From Mesorhizobium sp. (GTDB lineage: Bacteria > Pseudomonadota > Alphaproteobacteria > Rhizobiales > Rhizobiaceae), in contig JAIPUZ010000028.1 of the NCBI GenBank assembly GCA_022833215.1, positions 1 to 55,383 of the forward strand: DNA of 55,383 nt. Reading direction: 5' to 3'. The notes under the pieces are model-generated. The model was not told where the DNA came from. It was given only the letters and a program-made list of their open reading frames with translations, and ran no database searches. This document shows positions 47,589 to 55,383 of the stretch, in pieces. Every line of letters begins with the position of its first letter. Positions within the stretch are counted from its first letter, which is position 1. The position numbers were made by a program, and so were the translations under genes.

Positions 47589-49184
47589 ATGATGTTCAGG
47601 AGATTCACGCTCGCAGCGGTGCTCTGCGCCGGCGTATCGGGCCTTGCGCTGGCAGAAGAACCGAGACAGGGCGGCACGTTCAATTTCACCGCGCCCTATG
47701 GGTCGAGCTTCGCGACGCTCGACATCCAGGCCAGCCCCAACACGCAGGAAGAGTTCATCACCCAGGCCATCCACCGCTCGCTCTACGCATGGGATTCGAT
47801 CAACAACGCTCCCGTGCTCGAGCTGGCGACGGGCGTCGACGTGTCCGACGACGGGCTGGTCTACACCTATCATCTGCGCAAGGACGCCAGGTTCCACAAC
47901 GGCAAGGCGCTGACGGCCGACGACCTCATCTACAGCTACAAGCGCGTCGCCGATCCGAAGAACGCGTTCCCCGGCGCCAGCTATGTCGCCATCATCAAGG
48001 GCGTGGACGATTTCGCCGCCGGCAAGAGCGAGGACATCGCCGGCCTGAAGAAGATCGACGACAACACGCTGGAGATCACCTTCTCCTCGCCGGTCAATCC
48101 GGGCTTCTCGCTGATGCAGAACACCACGGCGATCTATCCTTCCAACGTGGAGGACGAGGCGACCTTCGCCACCGCGCCCGTCGGCCTTGGTCCGTTCCGT
48201 TTCAAGGAGCACATCCCCGGCTCGCAGCTTGTGGTGGAGAAGTTCGAGGACTTCTACGAGGAGGGCAAACCCTATCTGGACCGCGTCAACATCATCCTGA
48301 TGAGCGAGGACAGCGCGCGCGACGTCGCCTTCCGCAACAAGGAAATCGACGTGTCGATCCTCGGCCCGACCCAGTATCAGGCCTACCAGCAGGACGACGC
48401 CCTGAAGGACAACCTGCTTGAGGTGGCCGAGGTCTACACCCGCAATATCGGCTTCAATCCCAAGGTCGAGGCCTTCCAGGACAAGCGCGTGCGCCAGGCC
48501 ATCAACCACGCGATCAACACGCCGCTGATCGTGGAACGCCTCGTCAAGAACAAGGCCTATCCGGCAAGCGGCTGGCTGCCGATCTCCTCGCCCGCCTTCG
48601 ACAAGGACAAGGCTCCCTACGCCTTCGATCCGGACAAGGCCAAGGAACTGCTCAGGGAGGCCGGCTACGAGAACGGCTTCAGCTTCGAGGTGACGGCGAG
48701 CCCCAACGAGAGCTGGGGCGTGCCCATCGTCGAGGCGATCCTGCCGATGCTCCAGAAGGTGGGCATCACGGTCAAGCCGAAGCCGGTGGAAAGCTCGGCG
48801 CTGGGCGAAGCCGTGACCACGAACAATTTCGAGGCCTTCATCTGGTCCAACCAGACCGGGCCGGACCCGCTGGCCGCCATGCGCTGCTACTGGTCGAAGA
48901 CCGCGCAGTCGGCCTGCAACTACACCAGCTATTCGAACCCCGAATTCGACAAGCTCTACGAGGCCGCGCGCGAGGAGCGCGACCCGGCGAAGCAGACGGA
49001 CCTTCTGCGGCAGGCGAACAATCTGGTGCAGGATGACGCGCCGGTGTGGTTCTTCAACTACAACAAGGCCGTGATGGCCTACCAGCCATGGGTGCATGGG
49101 CTGGTGCCGAATGCGAACGAGCTGGCGCTCCAGCCCTACGAGGACATCTGGATCGACGACACCGCGCCAGCCAGCCGCAAATAA
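47589..49184 (+). CDS. Peptide/nickel-type ABC transporter substrate-binding protein (DppA/OppA family 5)
   Basis: A 531-aa periplasmic binding protein: signal peptide about 1-22 (ending ALA-EE), then GGTFNFTAPYGSSFATLD, LELATGVDVSDDGLVYTYHL and FHNGKALTADDLIYSYKR, all typical of family 5. RQAINHAINTPLIVERL follows in the second lobe. It starts with two methionines at 47589 after AAGGGGAGA. The transporter genes for both permeases and both ATPases follow in order. A perfect 20-bp palindrome just after its stop may set its expression above that of the membrane genes. Confidence 0.94.
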   Translation: MMFRRFTLAAVLCAGVSGLALAEEPRQGGTFNFTAPYGSSFATLDIQASPNTQEEFITQAIHRSLYAWDSINNAPVLELATGVDVSDDGLVYTYHLRKDARFHNGKALTADDLIYSYKRVADPKNAFPGASYVAIIKGVDDFAAGKSEDIAGLKKIDDNTLEITFSSPVNPGFSLMQNTTAIYPSNVEDEATFATAPVGLGPFRFKEHIPGSQLVVEKFEDFYEEGKPYLDRVNIILMSEDSARDVAFRNKEIDVSILGPTQYQAYQQDDALKDNLLEVAEVYTRNIGFNPKVEAFQDKRVRQAINHAINTPLIVERLVKNKAYPASGWLPISSPAFDKDKAPYAFDPDKAKELLREAGYENGFSFEVTASPNESWGVPIVEAILPMLQKVGITVKPKPVESSALGEAVTTNNFEAFIWSNQTGPDPLAAMRCYWSKTAQSACNYTSYSNPEFDKLYEAAREERDPAKQTDLLRQANNLVQDDAPVWFFNYNKAVMAYQPWVHGLVPNANELALQPYEDIWIDDTAPASRK

Positions 49185-49190
49185 TCCTCG

Positions 49191-49210
49191 CGGCGGGCAT
49201 ATGCCCGCCG
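49191..49210 (+). repeat. Intercistronic perfect palindrome after the binding-protein gene
   Basis: CGGCGGGCATATGCCCGCCG, a 20-bp perfect palindrome 6 nt after the binding-protein stop and 65 nt before the first permease gene. Such hairpins commonly stabilise the upstream message of binding-protein genes. No T-run, so not a full terminator. Confidence 0.6.
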
Positions 49211-49274
49211 GACGAGCCGCTTCCGGATACCGCCACGGTCTCCGGGGGCGGCCTCACTCCAATCGGGACGAGCG

Positions 49275-50210
49275 ATGCTTCGGTTCACCATCCGCAGGAT
49301 CCTGCAGATCATTCCCACCATCGTGGTCGTGGCGCTGCTGATCTTCGTCATCTTCTCCGTCGTGCCGGGCAGCTTCGCCTCCAGCCTTTTCTCCGACGGC
49401 AAGACGGCCGCCGATCCGCAGCTCATGGCGCGGCTCAACGAGCAGCTCGGCCTCGACAAGCCGGTGCACCAGCGTTTCCTCACCTATGTCGGCGACCTTG
49501 CGCAGCTCGATCTCGGCACCTCGTTCCGCACCCGGCGGCCGGTGCTGGAGCTGATCAACGAGCGCATCTGGGCTTCGCTCCAGCTTGCAGTGGCCGCCAT
49601 GATCTTCGCCGTGGTCGTGGCCGTGCCGCTCGGCTTTCTGGCGGCGCTGCGGCCCGGCTCGATCCTCGACACCGTCACCATGGTCGGCGCGGTCTCGGGC
49701 CTGTCCATGCCCCAGTTCTGGCTCGGCCTTCTGCTGATGTACGTCTTTGCGCTGCAACTGAACTGGCTGCCCTCCTTCGGCTATGGCGACGGCTCGCTGC
49801 GCAATCTCATCCTGCCGGCGATCACGCTTGGCGTCACGCCGCTGGCGCTTCTGGCGCGCACGACGCGGGCCGGCGTGCTCGACGTGCTCAACGGCGATTT
49901 CGTGCGCACGGCCCACGCCAAGGGGTTGAGCGAGGCGCAGGTGGTGCGCCGCCACGTGGCCCGCAACGCGCTGGTGCTCATCATCACCACCGTCGGCCTG
50001 CTGTTCGGCTCGCTCATCGGCCAGGCCGTGGTGATCGAGAAGCTCTTCGCCTGGCCCGGCATCGGCTCGCTGCTGGTCGACAGCGTCGCCATGCGCGACA
50101 TCCCCGTGGTCCAGGGCACCATTCTCGTCATCGTGGTGTGGTTCCTCGTCATCAACACCGCGGTCGATGTGATCTATGCGCTGGTCGATCCGCGCATCAA
50201 GCAGGAGTGA
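49275..50210 (+). CDS. Peptide ABC transporter permease, DppB type
   Basis: A 311-aa inner-membrane permease, six predicted helices. It starts MLRFTIRRILQIIPTIVVVA, the DppB opening, with QLGLDKPVHQRFLTYVGD in the first periplasmic loop and the ATPase-contact loop DFVRTAHAKGLSEAQVVRRH. It ends VDVIYALVDPRIK. GGACGAGCG precedes the ATG. It pairs with the DppC-type permease that starts 6 nt later. Confidence 0.94.
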   Translation: MLRFTIRRILQIIPTIVVVALLIFVIFSVVPGSFASSLFSDGKTAADPQLMARLNEQLGLDKPVHQRFLTYVGDLAQLDLGTSFRTRRPVLELINERIWASLQLAVAAMIFAVVVAVPLGFLAALRPGSILDTVTMVGAVSGLSMPQFWLGLLLMYVFALQLNWLPSFGYGDGSLRNLILPAITLGVTPLALLARTTRAGVLDVLNGDFVRTAHAKGLSEAQVVRRHVARNALVLIITTVGLLFGSLIGQAVVIEKLFAWPGIGSLLVDSVAMRDIPVVQGTILVIVVWFLVINTAVDVIYALVDPRIKQE

Positions 50211-50215
50211 GCGGC

Positions 50216-51037
50216 ATGAAGCTGGGCTTCAACCTCATCCTCGGCGGTGTGCTCACCGCGCTGGTCATTCTGGCCGGGCTGCTGGCGCCATGGCTGGCCC
50301 ATTTCGATCCGGTTCTCGATGCGGACCTGATGAATGCGGAACTGCCGCCGGACGCCACCTACTGGTTCGGAACCGACGCGCAGGGACGCGACGTCTATTC
50401 GCGCATCCTCTACGGCGCGCAGATATCGCTCACCGTCGGCATCGTCTCGCAGATCATCAACACCTTCATCGGCGTCGCGCTCGGCATGTCGGCGGCCTAC
50501 TGGGGCGGCTGGTGGGACGACATCGTCAACGGCCTCACCAATGTCATGCTGGCCATCCCGTCGCTGATCTTCGCGCTGGCGGTGATGGCCGTGCTCGGCC
50601 CCGGCCTCGTCTCGCTGTTGATCGCGCTCGGCCTCACCAACTGGAGCTGGACCTGCCGCATCGCGCGCTCCTCCACGCTGTCGCTGAAATCGCTCGGCTA
50701 CGTGCAGGCCGCGCAGACGCTCGGCTACAGCGACACGCGCATCATGTTCACGCAGATCCTGCCCAACATCATGGGCCCCGTGCTGGTCATGGCCACGCTC
50801 GGCATGGGTTCGGCCGTATTGTCGGAGGCCGCCCTCTCCTTCCTCGGGCTCGGCATCCAGCCGCCGTTTCCGAGCTGGGGCTCGATGCTCACCGATGCGC
50901 GCCAGATGATCCAGATCGCGCCATGGACCGCCATCTTCCCCGGCATGGCGATCTTCCTGGCCGTGCTCGGCTTCAATCTTCTGGGGGATGGCCTGCGCGA
51001 CATGCTCGATCCGCATATGAGGACCCGCAAGCTGTGA
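50216..51037 (+). CDS. Peptide ABC transporter permease, DppC type
   Basis: A 273-aa inner-membrane permease. YWFGTDAQGRDVYSRILYGA near residue 43-62 is the hallmark of DppC, followed by the contact loop with LKSLGYVQAAQTLGYSD and ALSFLGLGIQPPFPSWGSML. The ATG at 50216 has GGAG upstream, overlapping the end of the DppB gene region; its stop overlaps the next gene's GTG start (GTGA). The frame stays open far upstream but only as a shadow of the binding-protein and DppB genes. Confidence 0.94.
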   Translation: MKLGFNLILGGVLTALVILAGLLAPWLAHFDPVLDADLMNAELPPDATYWFGTDAQGRDVYSRILYGAQISLTVGIVSQIINTFIGVALGMSAAYWGGWWDDIVNGLTNVMLAIPSLIFALAVMAVLGPGLVSLLIALGLTNWSWTCRIARSSTLSLKSLGYVQAAQTLGYSDTRIMFTQILPNIMGPVLVMATLGMGSAVLSEAALSFLGLGIQPPFPSWGSMLTDARQMIQIAPWTAIFPGMAIFLAVLGFNLLGDGLRDMLDPHMRTRKL

Positions 51038-51941
51038 CACCGCTGCTCGACGTCAGGAATCTGGAGCTGGGGCTGCGTCATGGCGCTCACGCCCACCGCA
51101 TCCTCAAGGGCGTGTCGTTCCAGATCATGCCCGGCGAGACCTATGGGCTGGTCGGCGAATCCGGCTCTGGAAAATCGGTCACCTCGCTGGCCATCATCGG
51201 GCTTCTGAAGAAGCCGCTTCAGATACTGGGCGGCGAGATTTTTTTCGAAGGGCGCAACCTGCTGGCGCTGCCGCGGCGCGAGATGCGCAGCCTGCGCGGC
51301 AACCGCATCGCCATGGTGTTCCAGGAGCCGATGAGCGCGCTCAACCCGTTGCAGACGGTGGGACGGCAGATCGCCGAGATGTATGTCCAGCATCGGGGCA
51401 AGAGCTGGGCGCAGGCGCAGAAGAAGGCGGTGGAGGCGCTGGCCAGCGTGCGCGTGCCGACGCCCGAGCGCCGCGTGCACGACTACCCGCACCAGATGTC
51501 CGGCGGGCTGCGCCAGCGCGTGATGATCGCGATGGCGCTCGCCTGCGATCCGGCGCTGCTGATCGCCGACGAGCCGACCACGGCGCTCGACGTCACCGTG
51601 CAGGCGGAGGTGCTCAAGCTGATCAGGGAGTTGTGCGCGGCGCGCGGCACCGCCGTGCTGTTCATCAGCCACGACCTCGGCGTGATCGCCACCATGTGCC
51701 AGCGGGTGGGCGTGATGTATGCGGGCTGTCTGGTCGAGGAGAACGCCACGCGCGAGTTGTTCGTCGATCCGCGGCACGAATACACGCGCGGGCTGCTGGG
51801 AGCGCTGCCGAAGCTCGGGTCGCGCGGGCTGCACGGTCGCCAGCGGCTGGTCGACATCGACAGTTTCATCGCGGATCGCTCACGGCTGACCGACACGCGC
51901 TTCATCGCACCGCGCGGCCCGGTTTCCGGCGAGGCGGGATC

Positions 51942-51945
<4 letters not shown>
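51034..51945 (+). CDS. Peptide ABC transporter ATP-binding protein, DppD type
   Basis: A 303-aa ATPase starting from GTG at 51034 (read [12 protein letters not shown]), which overlaps the DppC stop. Walker [20 protein letters not shown], then [12 protein letters not shown], signature [15 protein letters not shown], Walker [14 protein letters not shown], then [22 protein letters not shown], all DppD-like. The C-terminal [13 protein letters not shown] is typical of peptide importers; the usual cysteine cluster there is absent. It is coupled to the next gene by ATGA. Confidence 0.94.
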
Positions 51946-52901
<956 letters not shown>

Positions 52902-52974
52902 AGCGTTTCCGCTTCGCACCTTGCTGGAATTGCTTCGGGCTCCATCGCAAGTGCCACCACGGCAGGGGGCCGCC

Positions 52975-53619
52975 TCAGGCGGGCTGCACGTCGAACGCCG
53001 CCTCGGTTCTGGCCCTGACCTCCTCCAGCGCAACGCCATCGGCAAGCTCGGTCAGCGTCATGCGCGCCGCCCCCTCGCGCGCCAGGCGGAATACGCCGAG
53101 ATCGGTGATCACGAGATCGACGACGCGCTGCCCGGTCAGCGGCAGGGTACAGGATTTCAGCAGCTTGGGCTCGCCCCGCGCCGCGTGCTCCATCACCACC
53201 ACGACGCGCTTGACCCCCGCCACGAGATCCATGGCCCCGCCCATGCCCTTCACCATCTTGCCGGGGATCATCCAGTTGGCGATGTCGCCGCCTTGCGAAA
53301 CCTGCATCGCGCCGAGGATCGACAGGTCGATATGGCCGCCGCGGATCATGGCGAAGCTGTCGGCCGAAGAGAAATAGCTGGTTTTCGGCAGCTCGGTGAT
53401 GGTCTGCTTGCCGGCATTGATGAGGTCGGCGTCCTCCTCGCCCTCACAGGGGAACGGCCCCATGCCGAGCATGCCGTTCTCGCTTTGGAGGGTCACGTCG
53501 ACCCCTTCGGGAATGTAGTTGGCCACCAGCGTCGGGATGCCGATGCCGAGGTTGACGTAGAAACCGTCGCGGATCTCGCGCGCGGCGCGCGCCGCCATCT
53601 GCTCTCGCGTCCAGGCCAT
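52975..53619 (-). CDS. 3-oxoacid (acetoacetate) CoA-transferase, subunit B
   Basis: A 214-aa beta subunit of a family I CoA-transferase. The catalytic glutamate is Glu47 in [11 protein letters not shown], preceded by [34 protein letters not shown] and [10 protein letters not shown] are also family marks. It moves CoA from succinyl-CoA (or another donor) to acetoacetate. The start at 53619 (MAWTREQ) has GGAGG 9 nt upstream, inside the end of subunit A; the two genes are one base apart. It follows the acetone carboxylase genes, whose product is acetoacetate. Confidence 0.94.
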   Translation of the reverse strand: MAWTREQMAARAAREIRDGFYVNLGIGIPTLVANYIPEGVDVTLQSENGMLGMGPFPCEGEEDADLINAGKQTITELPKTSYFSSADSFAMIRGGHIDLSILGAMQVSQGGDIANWMIPGKMVKGMGGAMDLVAGVKRVVVVMEHAARGEPKLLKSCTLPLTGQRVVDLVITDLGVFRLAREGAARMTLTELADGVALEEVRARTEAAFDVQPA

Positions 53620-53620
53620 G

Positions 53621-54337
<717 letters not shown>

Positions 54338-54350
54338 GAAAGCTCCATTC

Positions 54351-54381
54351 AAAAAGGGGCGCGGCATTGGCCGCCGCGCCC
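54351..54381 (-). terminator. Intrinsic terminator/attenuator between acxC and the CoA-transferase genes
   Basis: On the minus strand GGGCGCGGC (54381-54373) pairs with GCCGCGCCC (54365-54357), loop of 7 nt, followed by C and TTTTT (54355-54351). The T-run ends only 13 nt before the CoA-transferase A start codon, so it would reduce read-through from the acetone carboxylase genes. Confidence 0.65.
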
Positions 54382-54400
54382 ACTCAGGAACAAGGGGCCG

Positions 54401-54910
54401 TCAAGCGGCTTCGGCCCGCTCGGGCAGCGGCAGCCCGAGCCATTCCTGATAGAAGGTGTCGATGTCCGGCTCGAAATCGTGGATCACCGGATACCAGGGG
54501 GTCGGGGCTTCCACGTCGAGCAGGTCGCCCGATATCGGGCAGTAATATTCACGGATGACCTGCCAGGTGCTGGTCGGCGCCATCAGCTTCGGATAGAGCT
54601 CCTCCATCTCCTGCGGCGTCTCGCGCACCCGCATCACCGCATGCAGCTTCCAGTTCTCGCGCCAGTCGCAGAACTCGTGCCCGGCATGGCTCTTGACGAC
54701 CCAGCGCTTGTCGCTGGCGCGCTGCACGATGTAGAGCTTGGGGCCGAGCGGCAGGACGATCCTGTCATCCCACGGCACCTGCTCCTGCAGGATTTCCAGA
54801 TACATCTGGAAGCGTTCGCGGTCCTTCGGGGTGGACAGCATGGTGTGCAGCGTGTCGCGGTCGATCTTGCCGTCGACCAGGTCCTTGATCTTCGCTTTTG
54901 TGTAGGCCAT
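54401..54910 (-). CDS. acxC: Acetone carboxylase gamma subunit
   Basis: A 169-aa protein matching the small subunit of ATP-dependent acetone carboxylase (about 168 aa). Recognisable are AYTKAKIKDLVDGKIDRDTL at the N-terminus, KSHAGHEFCDWRENWKLHA in the middle and REYYCPISGDLLDVEAP near the end; the cysteines and histidines are those of the zinc-binding acetophenone/acetone carboxylase gamma fold. The complex (alpha2 beta2 gamma2) carboxylates acetone to acetoacetate using ATP and bicarbonate. GGAGG lies 4-8 nt before the ATG. The gene follows acxB by 54 nt, a gap filled by a perfect hairpin. Confidence 0.94.
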   Translation of the reverse strand: MAYTKAKIKDLVDGKIDRDTLHTMLSTPKDRERFQMYLEILQEQVPWDDRIVLPLGPKLYIVQRASDKRWVVKSHAGHEFCDWRENWKLHAVMRVRETPQEMEELYPKLMAPTSTWQVIREYYCPISGDLLDVEAPTPWYPVIHDFEPDIDTFYQEWLGLPLPERAEAA

Positions 54911-54933
54911 TTGGTTCCTCCTTTGTGTGGTGC

Positions 54934-54957
54934 CGGGCGCCCCGCGCGGGGCGCCCG
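54934..54957 (-). repeat. Perfect intercistronic hairpin between acxB and acxC
   Basis: CGGGCGCCCC (54934-54943) and GGGGCGCCCG (54948-54957) form a perfect 10-bp stem with a 4-nt loop (GCGC). No T-run. Likely sets relative message stability of the two subunit genes. Confidence 0.55.
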
Positions 54958-54964
54958 CAGCGCA

Positions 54965-55383
54965 TCATTCGTCGACGAACTGGACGGTCCTGACGTCGGG
55001 CAGCTCGGAAATATCCATCGAATATTCGCGGCCATAGGACGGGATCGGCAGGTCCGCTTCCAGAAGCTGCCAGTCCTCCGGCAGGTCCCAGAACTTGCGG
55101 AAGCCCTTCGCCCATTCCGGCCCGAGCTTGAAGGAGGCGGCGAACATCTGCTGGACGTGCACGCCCGCATCCTTGGCAAGAATGCGCTTGCGCTCCTTCG
55201 CCATCCACTCGGCGGTCGGCACGGCCTTGGCCAGACGCTCCTTGCGGATTTCCGCGCGCCTTGCCTCTGTGCGGGCCTCATCGACCCCCACCAGCCCGTC
55301 GGCCGTCTTCACCAGCACCACGCCGTAGACCGTGTCGGCGAAACGGTCGAGCAGGTAGCCGCCATTGACGTCGTCGGCCACCT
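54965..55383 (-). CDS. acxB: Acetone carboxylase large (hydantoinase B-like) subunit, C-terminal part (cut by window edge)
   Basis: The last 139 residues of a large protein whose start lies beyond the right edge. The reading opens with VADDVNGGYLLDRFADTVYG and continues through VQQMFAASFKLGPEWAKGF to a natural stop after VQFVDE. The text and its position just before acxC match the C-terminus of the alpha subunit (AcxB, hydantoinase B-like) of acetone carboxylase. The first codon in the window is a valine GTG inside the gene, not a start. The beta subunit (acxA) and a sigma-54 regulator are expected further right. Confidence 0.85.
   Translation of the reverse strand, partial: VADDVNGGYLLDRFADTVYGVVLVKTADGLVGVDEARTEARRAEIRKERLAKAVPTAEWMAKERKRILAKDAGVHVQQMFAASFKLGPEWAKGFRKFWDLPEDWQLLEADLPIPSYGREYSMDISELPDVRTVQFVDE

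Overview
The window is high-GC DNA with dense, ATGA-overlapping operons. Its gene families (PlcP/Agt/BtaAB lipid remodelling, an Omp25-like porin domain, many ABC importers, acetone carboxylase) point to an alphaproteobacterium of the Hyphomicrobiales, of Phyllobacteriaceae/Mesorhizobium-like type. I see no rRNA, tRNA, insertion sequence, phage gene or CRISPR array. Both edges cut genes: the acetoin dehydrogenase E1 beta subunit on the left and the acetone carboxylase large subunit on the right.

Layout, left half. 1-4.2 kb: acoA-acoB (acetoin/2-oxoacid dehydrogenase E1) behind a clear sigma-54 promoter with two upstream repeats, next to its AcoR-type activator. 4.25-7.25 kb: a divergent XRE-cupin regulator and kbl-tdh (threonine to glycine plus acetyl-CoA). 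7.4-13 kb: a FecI/FecR surface-signalling system with a 1235-residue receptor in which a complete STN-TonB receptor is fused to a second, Omp25-like beta-barrel; the receptor and fecR carry near-identical FecI-type promoter sequences. 13.25-16.7 kb: a second TonB receptor and a FAD monooxygenase behind a Zur-like palindrome. 17-20.9 kb: a Pho box followed by plcP-agt-btaA-btaB, the phosphate-starvation replacement of phospholipids by glycolipids and betaine lipids.

Layout, right half. 20.9-22 kb: a PLP-dependent cysteine synthase/desulfhydrase-family protein. 22.3-35.2 kb: a CoA-dependent catabolic regulon (alcohol dehydrogenase, TetR regulator, MaoC hydratase, SDR, two thioesterases, thiolase, Liv-type ABC importer, enoyl-CoA hydratase, acyl-CoA ligase). 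Two divergent promoters 9 kb apart share the same TetR-type operator. 35.4-36.1 kb: an acetoin/diacetyl reductase-type SDR. 36.2-45.7 kb: LysR regulators, a polar amino acid ABC importer, an aldehyde dehydrogenase, a D-amino-acid transaminase, a P1 (DmpA) peptidase and an M55 D-aminopeptidase. 45.9-52.9 kb: an amidohydrolase with a complete Dpp-type peptide ABC importer. Together these suggest use of peptides containing D-amino acids. 53-55.4 kb: the acetone carboxylase end (acxB, acxC) and a 3-oxoacid CoA-transferase, turning acetone into acetoacetyl-CoA.

The strongest leads are the double-barrel receptor with its paired ECF promoters, the two-site TetR regulon, and the Zur-like receptor/monooxygenase operon. 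All functional calls rest on reading the translated sequence and remembered family features; no database search was run.
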